DNA of 64,000 bases from positions 1 through 64,000 of the forward strand of contig NZ_BJLR01000030.1 of NCBI RefSeq assembly GCF_006538745.1, written 5' to 3'. The notes under the pieces are model-generated. The model saw only the letters and a program-made list of their open reading frames with translations, was not told the origin of the DNA and made no database searches. Made by a program: the position numbers and the translations under genes. Of this stretch, positions 41,992 through 51,273 are shown piece after piece; position 1 is the first letter of the stretch, and each line of letters opens with the position of its first letter. Origin of the DNA: Cellulomonas cellasea. Its GTDB lineage: Bacteria; Actinomycetota; Actinomycetes; Actinomycetales; Cellulomonadaceae.

Positions 41992-43491
41992 GTGCCCCGA
42001 GCGACCCTCACCTCCCAGGACCCTGCCCACCTCGACGTCGACGCCCTCGTGGTGGCCGTCGCCCGGACCGACCAGGGTCCGCGGCTGCTCGACCCCGACG
42101 CGCTCCCCCAGGACGTGCGCACCGAGGTGACGGCGCACGCCGTCGCGCTCGGCATCACGGGCGACCAGGACGAGGTGCGGCGGCTGCCCACCGCGGGCCG
42201 GCTCGCCGCGAAGGTCCTCGTGCTCACCGGCGTGGGCGCGCTCGACGCCGTGACCCCCGAGGCGCTGCGGCGTGCCGCGGGCGCGGCGACCCGCGAGCTC
42301 GCCGGCGTCGGCTCCGTCGCCGTGGCGCTGCCCGCGGCCGACGTCGAGTCGCTCGCCGCCGTCGCCGAGGGCGCGCTGCTCGGCGCGTACTCCTACACGC
42401 GCTACCGCCCCGCCGACGCCGCCGCGAAGGCCGCACCGGTCGCGACGCTGCAGGTCGTGACGCCGCTCGTCCGCGACCGTGCCGCCAAGGCCGCGCTCGC
42501 ACGGGCGGAGGTGCTCGCGGAGGCCGTGCACGGCGTGCGGGACCTCGTGAACACGGCCCCCAACGACCTGTTCCCGGCCGCGTTCGCCGACCTCGCGAAG
42601 GCCGCCGCCAAGGACGCCGGCTCGCGCTCGGTCAAGGTCACGGTGCTCGACGAGAAGGCGCTCGCGGCCGGCGGCTACGGCGGCCTGCTCGGCGTCGGGC
42701 TCGGCTCGGTGCGGGGCCCGCGCCTCGTCAAGGTCGCCTACGCCCCGTCGAAGCCGGCCGCGAAGGTCGCGCTCGTCGGCAAGGGCATCACGTTCGACTC
42801 GGGCGGCATCTCGATCAAGCCCGCCGCCGGCATGGAGGCGATGAAGTCCGACATGGCGGGCGCCGCCGCCGTGCTGCACACGGTCCTCGCGGCCGCGCGC
42901 CTCGAGCTCCCCGTCGCCGTCACCGGCTGGCTGTGCCTCGCCGAGAACATGCCGTCGGGCACCGCGCAGCGCCCGTCCGACGTCCTGACGATCCGCGGCG
43001 GCAAGACCGTCGAGGTCCTCAACACCGACGCCGAGGGCCGTCTCGTGCTCGCCGACGGCCTCGTCGCCGCGATCGAGGAGAAGCCCGACGTCGTGCTCGA
43101 CATCGCGACGCTCACCGGCGCGCAGATGATCGCGCTCGGCAACCGCGTCTCCGCGGTCATGGGCACCGACGCGGTGCGCGGCGAGGTCACCGCCGCCGCC
43201 GAGGGCTCGGGCGAGCTGTTCTGGCCCATGCCGCTCCCGGCGGACCTGCGCGCCGGCCTCAAGTCCAAGGTCGCCGACCTCGCCAACATCGGGGACCGGT
43301 TCGGCGGGATGCTGACCGCGGGCATCTTCCTGCAGGAGTTCACCGGCGGCACGCCGTGGGCCCACCTCGACATCGCCGGGCCGGCGTTCAACGAGAAGTC
43401 CGCCCACGGGTACACGCCCGTCGGCGGCACCGGCGTCGGTGTGCGCACGATGCTGGCGTTCCTCGAGCAGCGGGCACGCGCGGGCCGCTGA
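41992..43491 (+). CDS. pepA: leucyl aminopeptidase (M17)
   Basis: 499 residues. The N-terminal macro-like domain is followed by the C-terminal catalytic domain with VGKGITFDSGGISIKPAAGM, MKSDMAGAAAVL, and the family signature NTDAEGRLVLADG, together giving the two-zinc site and the catalytic Lys and Arg. NTAPNDLFPAAFA marks the domain linker. The enzyme removes N-terminal residues from peptides in the cytoplasm, usually as a hexamer. It lies in the position of Rv2213 (pepB) in M. tuberculosis. Confidence 0.95.
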   Translation: MPRATLTSQDPAHLDVDALVVAVARTDQGPRLLDPDALPQDVRTEVTAHAVALGITGDQDEVRRLPTAGRLAAKVLVLTGVGALDAVTPEALRRAAGAATRELAGVGSVAVALPAADVESLAAVAEGALLGAYSYTRYRPADAAAKAAPVATLQVVTPLVRDRAAKAALARAEVLAEAVHGVRDLVNTAPNDLFPAAFADLAKAAAKDAGSRSVKVTVLDEKALAAGGYGGLLGVGLGSVRGPRLVKVAYAPSKPAAKVALVGKGITFDSGGISIKPAAGMEAMKSDMAGAAAVLHTVLAAARLELPVAVTGWLCLAENMPSGTAQRPSDVLTIRGGKTVEVLNTDAEGRLVLADGLVAAIEEKPDVVLDIATLTGAQMIALGNRVSAVMGTDAVRGEVTAAAEGSGELFWPMPLPADLRAGLKSKVADLANIGDRFGGMLTAGIFLQEFTGGTPWAHLDIAGPAFNEKSAHGYTPVGGTGVGVRTMLAFLEQRARAGR

Positions 43492-43513
43492 GCCACCCGC
43501 GCGCGGGGCCGGG

Positions 43514-43882
43514 TCAGTGCAGCCCGGCCTCGCGCGCGTTCTCGCGCCGGCGCTCGATGCGCTGGCGGGAGTTCCAGTCGCGCATCCGCTGCGGGTAACC
43601 GGTGCGCTGCACGTCGTAGACCGGGATGCCCAGGCCGCGCGCGAGCTCGTGCGCTGCGCGTGCGTCGGGCACGCGGCGACGCGTCCACTCACCCGTGGTC
43701 GCGATGAGCATGAGCGTCGTCTGCGTCACGTTCGTCTGCGGCTCGACGTAGCCCTCGACGCCGACGCGGGTGTCGATGAACTCCCGGAAGTGCGCGACCG
43801 TGGCCTGCTGCGCGGCGCGCCCGGTGGGTGCGGCCTCCTCGCTCCCCGGTGAGCGGCGACGGCGGCGTGAGAACAGGCCCAT
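43514..43882 (-). CDS. conserved actinobacterial protein of unknown function
   Basis: 122 residues. A basic start (MGLFSRRRRRSPGSEEAAP) leads to a compact domain with HFREFIDTRVGVEGYVEPQT, LMLIATTGEWTRRRVP and ARGLGIPVYDVQRTGYPQRM, ending in a charged helix (NSRQRIERRRENAREAG). The basic head could bind nucleic acid or membrane. I have seen similar proteins only in actinobacteria and know of no function. Leaderless promoter at 43889. Confidence 0.75.
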   Translation of the reverse strand: MGLFSRRRRRSPGSEEAAPTGRAAQQATVAHFREFIDTRVGVEGYVEPQTNVTQTTLMLIATTGEWTRRRVPDARAAHELARGLGIPVYDVQRTGYPQRMRDWNSRQRIERRRENAREAGLH

Positions 43883-43888
43883 CCGTGG

Positions 43889-43894
43889 AGGGTA
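43889..43894 (-). promoter_or_regulatory. TACCCT -10 box of a leaderless gene
   Basis: Minus-strand TACCCT is followed by CCACGG and the ATG at 43882. Confidence 0.6.
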
Positions 43895-44105
43895 GCGGCC
43901 GGACCTGGGCGCCGGCCGGGAGCGCGGTGAAGGTCTGGTGACGGCCGGCCCGCTCAGGGCCGCCCCGAGTCATGGGATGTCTGTTCCGAGCGTCACACCG
44001 TGTCGCCGCTGGTCCGGTTCGTTCGGCGGGCTCGACGGTGACAAGATGGTCGGCGAGCACCCAGCCCACCACACGCCTGCACAGAATTGCGCTGAGGAGT
44101 TGCAC

Positions 44106-45491
44106 GTGGCCGACACGACCGGTTCCGCTTTCGACATCGTCGTCCTGGGCGGAGGGAGTGGTGGCTACGCGGCTGCGCTCCGCGGCGCCCAGCTCGGCCT
44201 CAACGTGGCTCTCGTCGAGGAGAGCAAGCTCGGCGGGACGTGCCTGCACTGGGGCTGCATCCCCACGAAGGCGTTCCTGCACGCCGCGCAGCTCGCGGAC
44301 GACGCCCGGGAAGGCGCGCACTTCGGTGTGCACACCGAGCTCAAGGGCATCGACATGGCCGGCGTCCAGCAGTACAAGGACTCGGTCATCGGCCGGCTGT
44401 ACAAGGGCCTCCAGGGGCTCATCAAGTCCCGCAAGATCACCGTGATCGAGGGCCACGGGCGCCTCGTCGCGAAGGACACCGTCGAGGTCGACGGCCAGCG
44501 CTACACCGGTCAGCACATCGTGGTCGCGACCGGCTCGTACGCCCGCTCGCTCCCCGGGCTCGAGATCGGCGGGCGCATCCTGACGTCGACCGAGGCGCTC
44601 GACCTCACCGAGGTCCCGAAGTCGGTCATCGTGCTCGGCGGCGGCGTCATCGGCTCCGAGTTCGCGAGCGTGTGGAAGTCGTTCGGCGCGGACGTCACGA
44701 TCATCGAGGCGCTCCCCCACCTCGTCGCGAACGAGGACGAGGCGCTGTCGAAGGCGTTCGAGCGCGCGTTCCGCAAGCGCGGCATCAAGTTCAACCTCGG
44801 GGTCCGCTTCGCGGGCGTCACGCAGGACGAGAACGGCGTGCACGTCTCGCTCGAGGACGGCAAGACGTTCGACGCCGAGTACCTGCTCGTCGCCGTCGGC
44901 CGCGGCCCGCGCACCGCGGACCTCGGCTACGAGGAACAGGGCCTGACGCTCGACCGCGGCTTCGTCATCACGAACGAGCGCCTGCACACCGGCGTCGGCA
45001 ACGTCTACGCCGTCGGCGACATCGTCCCCGGCCTGCAGCTCGCGCACCGCGGGTTCGCGCAGGGCATCTTCGTCGCCGAGGAGATCGCGGGCCTGGGCCC
45101 GCAGCCGATCGTCGAGTCGGGCATCCCGCGCGTCACCTACTCCGAGCCCGAGGTCGCCTCGGTCGGCCTCACCGAGGCCAAGGCCAAGGAGGTCCACGGG
45201 GCCGACGCGGTCGAGGTCCTCGAGTACAACCTCGGCGGCAACGGCAAGAGCCAGATCCTCGGCACTGCGGGTTTCGTCAAGCTCGTGCGCCAGAAGGACG
45301 GCCCCGTCATCGGTGTCCACATGATCGGCGCGCGCGTCGGCGAGCTCATCGGGGAGGGCCAGCTCATCGTCAACTGGGAGGCCTACCCCGAGGACGTCGC
45401 CGCGCTCGTGCACGCCCACCCCACGCAGAACGAGGCCCTCGGGGAGGCGCACCTCGCGCTCGCCGGCAAGCCGCTGCACGCCCACAACTGA
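44106..45491 (+). CDS. lpdA: dihydrolipoyl dehydrogenase (E3)
   Basis: 461 residues from GTG 44106 with GAGGAG upstream. The flavoprotein reoxidises dihydrolipoamide on E2 with NAD. The FAD motif is [20 protein letters not shown], the redox disulfide is in [18 protein letters not shown] binding is in [15 protein letters not shown], the second FAD motif is YAVGDIVPG, and the catalytic His-Glu pair is in [13 protein letters not shown]. It precedes the E2 gene by 28 bases, forming an lpdA-E2 operon, whereas mycobacteria keep lpd elsewhere. Confidence 0.95.
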   Translation: MADTTGSAFDIVVLGGGSGGYAAALRGAQLGLNVALVEESKLGGTCLHWGCIPTKAFLHAAQLADDAREGAHFGVHTELKGIDMAGVQQYKDSVIGRLYKGLQGLIKSRKITVIEGHGRLVAKDTVEVDGQRYTGQHIVVATGSYARSLPGLEIGGRILTSTEALDLTEVPKSVIVLGGGVIGSEFASVWKSFGADVTIIEALPHLVANEDEALSKAFERAFRKRGIKFNLGVRFAGVTQDENGVHVSLEDGKTFDAEYLLVAVGRGPRTADLGYEEQGLTLDRGFVITNERLHTGVGNVYAVGDIVPGLQLAHRGFAQGIFVAEEIAGLGPQPIVESGIPRVTYSEPEVASVGLTEAKAKEVHGADAVEVLEYNLGGNGKSQILGTAGFVKLVRQKDGPVIGVHMIGARVGELIGEGQLIVNWEAYPEDVAALVHAHPTQNEALGEAHLALAGKPLHAHN

Positions 45492-45519
45492 CCCCACGAT
45501 CGAAGGAGAACGAGCGGTC

Positions 45520-47388
45520 ATGTCCGACAACGTGCAGCTCCCCGCCCTCGGCGAGTCCGTCACTGAAGGAACCGTCACCCGCTGGCTCAAGCAGGTCGGC
45601 GAGACCGTCGAGGTCGACGAGCCCCTGCTCGAGATCTCGACCGACAAGGTCGACACCGAGATCCCCTCGCCGTTCGCCGGCGTCCTCGAGCAGATCCTCG
45701 TCCAGGAGGACGAGACCGTCGAGGTCGGCGCGAACCTCGCCGTGATCGGCTCCGGTGAGGGCGGTGGGTCCGCCCCCGCCGAGCCCGCTGCCGAGCAGCC
45801 CGCCGCCGAGGCCCCCGCCCCGCAGGAGCAGGCGCCCGCCGCCGAGCAGGCGCCCGCCGCCGAGCAGCCCGCCGCTCCCGAGCAGCCCGCCGCCCAGGCG
45901 CCGGCCGCCCCGGCCGAGCAGCCCGCCGCGTCGTCCGCCCCGTCGGGCGGTGGCGAGAACGTCACGCTCCCGGCGCTCGGCGAGTCCGTGACCGAGGGCA
46001 CCGTGACCCGGTGGCTCAAGGCCGTGGGCGACGAGGTCGCGGTCGACGAGCCGCTCCTCGAGATCTCGACCGACAAGGTCGACACCGAGATCCCCTCGCC
46101 GCTCGCCGGCACGCTGCAGGAGATCCGCGTCCAGGAGGACGAGACCGTCGAGGTCGGCGCCGTCCTGGCCGTGATCGGCTCGGGCGCCGCCGCACCCGCC
46201 GCCGCCGAGGCACCGGCGCAGCCCGCCCCGGCCCCCGCGGCCGAGGAGCAGCCGTCCGCTCCCGCGACCGAGGCGTCGCCGCAGGTCGCCGCCCCGGACG
46301 AGGCTCAGGCCCCGGCCGCGCCCCCGACGCCGCAGCCCGCCGCCGAGCAGGCCGCCGCTCCCGCCGCCCCGGCGCCGCAGGCGCAGGAGGCCCCGGCCGC
46401 ACCGAGCGCACCCGCCCCGGCGCCGAGCGCCTCGGCGTCCGGCACCTACCTGACGCCGCTCGTTCGCAAGCTCGCCGCGGAGAAGGGCGTCGACGTCGCG
46501 ACCCTCACGGGCACCGGCGTCGGCGGACGCATCCGCAAGGAGGACGTGCTCGAGGCCGCCGCGAAGGCCGAGGAGGCGGCGCGCGCCGCAGCCGCGGCCC
46601 AGGCGCCGGCTGCACCGGCCGCCGCAGCACCCGCCGCCGCGAAGCCCGCGGCCGCCGTCGAGGTCTCCCCGCTGCGCGGGACGACCGAGAAGGCCAGCCG
46701 GCTGCGCCAGATCATCGCCGAGCGTATGGTCGACGCGCTGCACAGCCAGGCGCAGCTCACGACGGTCATCGAGGTCGACGTCACCAAGGTCGCGCGCCTG
46801 CGGGCGAGCGCCAAGGACGGCTTCCGGGCGCGCGAGGGCGTCAACCTCACGTTCCTGCCGTTCTTCGTGCTCGCGGCCGTCGAGGCGCTCAAGGTGCACC
46901 CCAAGGTCAACGGCGTGCTCGAGGGCAACCAGATCACGTACCACGGGCACGAGAACGTCAGCATCGCGGTCGACACCCCGCGCGGGCTGCTCACGCCGGT
47001 GATCCGGGACGCGGGCGACCTCAACCTCGCGGGCATCGCGCGCAAGATCGCGGACCTCGCGGCCCGCACCCGCGACAACAAGGTGACGCCCGACGAGCTG
47101 AGCGGCGCGACCTTCACCGTGACCAACACGGGCTCGGGCGGCGCGCTGTTCGACACCCCGATCGTCCCCGGCGGCACGTCGGCGATCCTCGGCACCGGCG
47201 CGATCGTCAAGCGCCCGGTCGTCGCCAAGGACGCGGACGGCGGCGAGGTCATCGCCATCCGGTCGATGTGCTACCTCTCGCTGTCGTACGACCACCGCCT
47301 GGTCGACGGCGCCGACGCGTCGCGCTACCTCGCGACCGTCAAGGCCCGCATCGAGGAGGGCGCGTTCGAGGCCGAGGTCGGTCTCTGA
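45520..47388 (+). CDS. dlaT: dihydrolipoamide acyltransferase E2 (SucB/DlaT) with two lipoyl domains
   Basis: 622 residues from an ATG with GAAGGAG upstream. Two lipoyl domains (about residues 3-78 and 148-220) each carry [14 protein letters not shown], where the lysine of TDKVD takes lipoate. Ala/Pro/Gln-rich linkers follow, then an E1/E3-binding domain ([32 protein letters not shown], about 308-345), then the catalytic domain with the active-site His in [16 protein letters not shown]. It is the core of the 2-oxoglutarate and/or pyruvate dehydrogenase complex. Same relative place as M. tuberculosis dlaT (Rv2215). Lipoate comes from the lipB and lipA genes 7-10 kb downstream. Confidence 0.95.
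   Translation: MSDNVQLPALGESVTEGTVTRWLKQVGETVEVDEPLLEISTDKVDTEIPSPFAGVLEQILVQEDETVEVGANLAVIGSGEGGGSAPAEPAAEQPAAEAPAPQEQAPAAEQAPAAEQPAAPEQPAAQAPAAPAEQPAASSAPSGGGENVTLPALGESVTEGTVTRWLKAVGDEVAVDEPLLEISTDKVDTEIPSPLAGTLQEIRVQEDETVEVGAVLAVIGSGAAAPAAAEAPAQPAPAPAAEEQPSAPATEASPQVAAPDEAQAPAAPPTPQPAAEQAAAPAAPAPQAQEAPAAPSAPAPAPSASASGTYLTPLVRKLAAEKGVDVATLTGTGVGGRIRKEDVLEAAAKAEEAARAAAAAQAPAAPAAAAPAAAKPAAAVEVSPLRGTTEKASRLRQIIAERMVDALHSQAQLTTVIEVDVTKVARLRASAKDGFRAREGVNLTFLPFFVLAAVEALKVHPKVNGVLEGNQITYHGHENVSIAVDTPRGLLTPVIRDAGDLNLAGIARKIADLAARTRDNKVTPDELSGATFTVTNTGSGGALFDTPIVPGGTSAILGTGAIVKRPVVAKDADGGEVIAIRSMCYLSLSYDHRLVDGADASRYLATVKARIEEGAFEAEVGL
45526..46176 (+). repeat. two near-identical lipoyl-domain coding repeats inside the E2 gene
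   Basis: The lipoyl-coding segments at about 45526-45753 and 45961-46176 share long exact runs, notably a 43-base run (from 45629 and from 46049) covering the lipoylated lysine, and a second run covering QEDETVEVG. The DNA is more alike than the protein constraint alone would need. Confidence 0.75.
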
Positions 47389-47404
47389 CCCGTCGCCCCA
47401 CGTC

Positions 47405-47444
47405 CGGAGCCCGGGTACCCGCAGCAGCGGGTGCCCGGGCTCCG
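47405..47444. terminator. 18-bp hairpin terminator after the E2 gene
   Basis: CGGAGCCCGGGTACCCGC, loop AGCA, GCGGGTGCCCGGGCTCCG, with one wobble pair, 16 bases after the E2 stop. Confidence 0.85.
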
Positions 47445-47549
47445 TCGTCGCGTGGGTCCTGCCGACCCGCATCCCCCGGGCGACGCGACCCGGCCGGTCG
47501 GCGGAGGGGCGGGCGCGGCGCTCCCCCGGCAGGTTCGCCGCCCGCTCCC

Positions 47550-47555
47550 TAGGGT
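47550..47555 (+). promoter_or_regulatory. TAGGGT -10 box of a leaderless gene
   Basis: TAGGGT is followed by six bases and the ATG at 47562 of the epimerase-like gene. Confidence 0.6.
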
Positions 47556-47561
47556 GAGCGC

Positions 47562-48452
47562 ATGCGCATCGTCGTCGCGGGATCGCACGGCCTCATCGGC
47601 ACCGCCCTCGTCTCCGAGCTGCGGGGGCGCGGCGACACCGTGCACCGCCTCGTGCGCGGGACACCCGAACGGCCCGAGGACGTCGCGTGGGACCCGGACG
47701 CCGGCCGGCTCGACCCGGAGGCGCTCGCCGGGGCCGACGCCGTGGTCAATCTCGCGGGCGTCAACGTCGGGACGCGCCGGCTCACCGAGGCCCGCAAGCG
47801 CGCGGTGATCCTCTCCCGGACGCGCACGACCGGCCTGATCGCGACGACCCTCGCGAGCCTGGCCGTACCGCCGCCCGTGCTGCTGCAGGCGTCGGGGATC
47901 GGCGCGTACGGCGACCGTGGGGACGACGTGCTCGACGAGGACGAGCCGATCGGCGACACGTTCTTCGCCGGTGTGGTCCGGCAGTGGGAGGGGGCGACCG
48001 CTCCCGCCGAGCAGGCCGGGGTGCGGGTCGCGCACCTGCGCAGCGGGATCGTCCTCGCGCGCGGCGGTGGTGCGCTCGCGCGGATCATGCCGCTCGTCCG
48101 CGCCGGGGTCGCCGGGCCGCTGGGCTCGGGACGGCAGTACTGGAGCTGGATCACGCTGACCGACGAGGTCCGGGCGATCCTGCACCTGCTCGACACGCCC
48201 GTGGCCGGTCCGGTGAACCTCGTCGCGACGGCGGCGACGAACTCCGAGGTGACGTCCGCGCTCGCCCGCGCGGTGCACCGGCCGGCCGTCGTCCCGGTCC
48301 CCGGGTGGGCCCTGCGCCTCGGGCTCGGGGACTTCTCCCAGGAGATCCTGGGGTCGGTGCGGGCCGTCCCGCGCAAGCTGACCGAGAGCGGCTTCTCGCA
48401 CGTGCACCCCGACATCGACTCCGCGGCGGCCTACGTCACCGCGACGGGCTGA
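47562..48452 (+). CDS. TIGR01777/DUF1731 SDR-family epimerase-like protein
   Basis: 296 residues. An extended short-chain dehydrogenase fold begins with the nucleotide-binding VVAGSHGLIGTALVSEL; VNLAGVNVGTRRLTEARK and SRTRTTGLIATTLA follow, with LLQASGIGAYGDRGDDVLDE as the active-site strand. The C-terminal DUF1731 tail (FSQEILGSVRAVPRKLTESG) defines the TIGR01777 family (SDR39U1/YfcH). Substrate unknown. It corresponds to Rv2216, next to dlaT. The last 17 bases overlap the 3' end of the gene on the other strand. Confidence 0.92.
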   Translation: MRIVVAGSHGLIGTALVSELRGRGDTVHRLVRGTPERPEDVAWDPDAGRLDPEALAGADAVVNLAGVNVGTRRLTEARKRAVILSRTRTTGLIATTLASLAVPPPVLLQASGIGAYGDRGDDVLDEDEPIGDTFFAGVVRQWEGATAPAEQAGVRVAHLRSGIVLARGGGALARIMPLVRAGVAGPLGSGRQYWSWITLTDEVRAILHLLDTPVAGPVNLVATAATNSEVTSALARAVHRPAVVPVPGWALRLGLGDFSQEILGSVRAVPRKLTESGFSHVHPDIDSAAAYVTATG

Positions 48453-49950
48453 CCGCGGGGTCACGGACCTCGCTCACGCGCCAGCCCGCCGGGGTCGCGC
48501 GCAGGACGAGGACGACGGCGCGCGCGGGCGCGGCCGGGACCTCGGTGTGGACGGATCCGTCGGCACGGACCCGCCGGTGGGCCGAGGTCGCACTGGTGAC
48601 CTGGACGTGCACCTCGTCGTCCGCGGGTCCCGCGGCACCGGTCGTCGCCGCTCCCGGTCCCGCCTCCACGAGCACCGACCCGGTGACGTCCACGCTCAGC
48701 CCCGTGAGGCGCAGCCCTTCTGCGGCGAGCCGGTCCAGCAGCTGCGCGTCGGCGGCGTGCGCGGGCGACCCCGGCACCTCGACCGCGTCGAGCCCGGCGG
48801 GGTCGCCGGAGGCGAGGACCTGGCCCCGGCGCTCGGTGAGCTCACGCGCGGCCGCCTCGACGTCGGCCCGCACGCCGGGCGCGCCCGTCGGGCCCCCGCT
48901 CTCCCCCGGGCCGGCTGCCGCTGCCTCGGCGGACGAGCCGCCGGCCTCGCGGGTCTGGCCCGCCCCGGCGGCCCCGGGCTCCGTCCCTGCCGAGCTCACC
49001 GGCCGCCACGGCCCGGGCACGACCAGCACGACGACGGCCACGAGGACGACGACCACCGCCCCGACCAGCCCCGCGCGGACCCGGCCGGAGCGGCCCGGCG
49101 ATCGCGAACGCCGGCGGGACGCCCGCCGGACCGTCGCGTCCCGCGAGCCGCGGCCCGCGAGCCGGGACAGCTCGGTGCGGGCGAGCACCGCGGCGTCGGG
49201 GAGCGCCACCGGCTCGGGCTCCTCGGCGCGGAAGCACGCGTCCGCGAGCGCCAAGGCCGTCGGCCGCACCGCCGGGTCCGGGTCGGCGGCGTCCGCGAGC
49301 AGGTCCCGGACGCGCGTGCCTCCGTCGCCAGGCGCGTCGACCGCGGCGTCCCGCACCGCGAGGTGCCGCAGCACCGTGCGAGCGAGCGCGTGCACGTCCG
49401 CCTCGGGCCCGCCCTCGTGACCCTCGTCGACCTCGGGCGCGGCGAAGCCCGGCGTCCCGCGTCCACCGACGACGCAGCTGACCAGGTCGACCAGGACGGG
49501 CCGCCCGTCGTCGCGCACCACGACGTTGGCCGGGGAGACGTCGGAGTGCACCAGACCGGCCGCGTGCAGCGCCGCGAGCGCGTCCGCGAGCGGGATCGCG
49601 AGGGTCACCGCCTCGCCGGGCGTCCAGGGCCCGCGCGCGTCCTGCAGCGCGGCGAGCGTCGCGCCGGGCACGTGCTCCGTGAGCAGCGCGCAGCGGCCGT
49701 CGGGCAGATCGAGGACGTCGCGGAGCCGGACCAGGTGCTCGTGGTCGACGCCGCGCAGGCGGTGCAGCCGGGCTGCGTGCCGCGGGTCGCCCGTGAGGTC
49801 CACGACGCGCACGACGACGCGCTCGGCGGACCCGTCGAGCGACACCGCGGACCACGCGGGGCCGTCCCCTCCGACGCCCACCGGTCCGACGACCCGGTAC
49901 CCCGCCGTGAGCAGCGCGGCGGCGACGTCGGGCGGGGCGGCTCGGTCCAT
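48436..49950 (-). CDS. membrane Ser/Thr kinase-like protein, probable pseudokinase
   Basis: 504 residues. About residues 15-275 have a protein-kinase fold: GPVGVGGDGPAW for the glycine loop, but Arg48 (VVVRVVD) where the ATP-binding lysine should be; HSDVSPANVVV replaces HRDxKxxN (Asp137 and Asn142 kept); VLVDLVS replaces DFG (Asp155 kept, Gly lost); the APE motif is FAAPEVDEG. A basic segment and one transmembrane helix (about 305-330) follow, then an external Gly/Ala/Glu-rich domain of 170 residues with no PASTA repeat. It may bind a ligand outside and regulate a partner inside without phosphorylation. No mycobacterial counterpart in this position. Confidence 0.78.
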   Translation of the reverse strand: MDRAAPPDVAAALLTAGYRVVGPVGVGGDGPAWSAVSLDGSAERVVVRVVDLTGDPRHAARLHRLRGVDHEHLVRLRDVLDLPDGRCALLTEHVPGATLAALQDARGPWTPGEAVTLAIPLADALAALHAAGLVHSDVSPANVVVRDDGRPVLVDLVSCVVGGRGTPGFAAPEVDEGHEGGPEADVHALARTVLRHLAVRDAAVDAPGDGGTRVRDLLADAADPDPAVRPTALALADACFRAEEPEPVALPDAAVLARTELSRLAGRGSRDATVRRASRRRSRSPGRSGRVRAGLVGAVVVVLVAVVVLVVPGPWRPVSSAGTEPGAAGAGQTREAGGSSAEAAAAGPGESGGPTGAPGVRADVEAAARELTERRGQVLASGDPAGLDAVEVPGSPAHAADAQLLDRLAAEGLRLTGLSVDVTGSVLVEAGPGAATTGAAGPADDEVHVQVTSATSAHRRVRADGSVHTEVPAAPARAVVLVLRATPAGWRVSEVRDPAVSPSR

Positions 49951-50074
49951 CTCGCCATCGAACCGCGTGCGGGGGCCCGCGATCCGCTGTCCACAGCCCT
50001 CGTCCCGCCGAGCAGGCCGCTCACGCCACCGCGACCCCTCCCTCCCGCCGGCCGGGTCACTCACGCACGCAGCG

Positions 50075-51178
50075 TCAGCGACCGCCCGCCGGGTCGAGCT
50101 CGACGACCCGGCCCTCGCGCGCCGACACCCGAGCGGCGTCGAGCACGGTCGCCGTGCGCACCGCGTCCCAGGGGTCGACCGGGACGGGCCCGCCGTCGCG
50201 CACCCACGCGGCCACGGCCCGGTAGTAGTCGGCGTGCCCGCCGGGCGCGCGCGGGACGGGCACCCGGTCGCGACCGTGCACGAGCCATCCCTCGTGCTCG
50301 TCGTCGGCGACGCGCGGCGCCGCACCGAGCACGCCGTGCGGCCCGAGGTCGCTGCGCGTGCGCCGTTCGTCGAGCGTCGAGAAGGGGGTCGGCTCGCCCT
50401 CGAAGCTCGTCACCAGGTAGGCGCCGGCGTCCCCGAGCACGCGCGTGCGCGGGCCGGGCGCCCCGACGAGACCGCCGGCCTGCAGGTGGCTGACGACGCC
50501 GGGGCCGCCGTCCGGGGCGGCGTGCCGCAGCGCGAGGAACACGTCGTCCTCGGCGGGTGTCGTGAGCGAGCGCAGCTCGGCGTACACGCTCTCGGCCGGC
50601 CCGAACAGCTGGACGGCGGAGTCGACGAGGTGCGCGCCGAGGTCGAGGAGCAGGCCGCCGGCGCGCGTGTCGTTCTCCTTCCAGCGCTGCTGCGGGGTGG
50701 GGCGCCACCGCTCCCAGCGCCGCTCGAACCGGTGCACGCGCCCGAGCCGGCCGTCCGCGAGCACGGTGCGCAGCGTGAGCTGCTCGGGGTCCCAGCGCCG
50801 GTTCTGGAAGACGGTCAGGCGCCCGCCCGACTCCTCCGCCTCGGCCGCGAGCTCGCGCGCCTCGGCGGTGCTCGGGGCGAGCGGCTTGTCGACGACGACG
50901 GGCAGGCCGACGCCGAGCGCGGCGCGCACGTGCGCGACGTGCTCGCCGGTCGGGCTCGCGACCACGACGAGGTCGAGCTCCGAGGCGTGCGCGACCAGCC
51001 CGTCGACGTCGGGCTCGACGACGACCCCGGCCCAGTCCGTCCGGGCCTGCGCCGACCGCTCCGGGCTGCGGCTCACGACGTGCGTCACGCGCGCACCCAC
51101 CTCGCGCAGGAGCCGGGCGTGGATGCCCCGTCCCGCCGACCCGTACCCGATCAACCCGACACGCAGTGGCTCGCCCAT
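50075..51178 (-). CDS. Gfo/Idh/MocA-family oxidoreductase
   Basis: 367 residues. The N-terminal Rossmann fold starts LRVGLIGYGSAGRGIHARLL; the family consensus EKP is VVDKPLAPSTAEARELAAEA here, with the lysine that contacts substrate and NAD. FQNRRWDPEQLTLRTVL and GGLLLDLGAHLVDSAVQLFG with the catalytic Asp/His pair complete the pattern. Substrate is a sugar, inositol or related polyol in this family and cannot be read here. It is transcribed from a leaderless promoter at 51185 and stands apart from any sugar operon. Confidence 0.9.
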   Translation of the reverse strand: MGEPLRVGLIGYGSAGRGIHARLLREVGARVTHVVSRSPERSAQARTDWAGVVVEPDVDGLVAHASELDLVVVASPTGEHVAHVRAALGVGLPVVVDKPLAPSTAEARELAAEAEESGGRLTVFQNRRWDPEQLTLRTVLADGRLGRVHRFERRWERWRPTPQQRWKENDTRAGGLLLDLGAHLVDSAVQLFGPAESVYAELRSLTTPAEDDVFLALRHAAPDGGPGVVSHLQAGGLVGAPGPRTRVLGDAGAYLVTSFEGEPTPFSTLDERRTRSDLGPHGVLGAAPRVADDEHEGWLVHGRDRVPVPRAPGGHADYYRAVAAWVRDGGPVPVDPWDAVRTATVLDAARVSAREGRVVELDPAGGR

Positions 51179-51184
51179 GCGCCC

Positions 51185-51190
51185 AACCTA
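51185..51190 (-). promoter_or_regulatory. TAGGTT -10 box of a leaderless gene
   Basis: Minus-strand TAGGTT is followed by GGGCGC and the ATG at 51178. The spacer is the same six bases as for the NYN gene. Confidence 0.6.
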
Positions 51191-51273
51191 CGACGCGCAC
51201 CGCGACGCGGCGGGGCCGGCCGACCCGCGCGCGCAGCAGGGGCGTCGCACCCGGCCCGTCGGCAGGCCGGCGG

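Noticed and set aside
43689-46112. 807-residue minus-strand frame over lpdA and the E2 gene
   Set aside because: It is antisense to two well-conserved genes and has no start signal or recognisable fold.
48547-50493. 648-residue plus-strand frame over the kinase-like gene
   Set aside because: Antisense shadow without motifs; the minus strand has a clear kinase fold and membrane helix.
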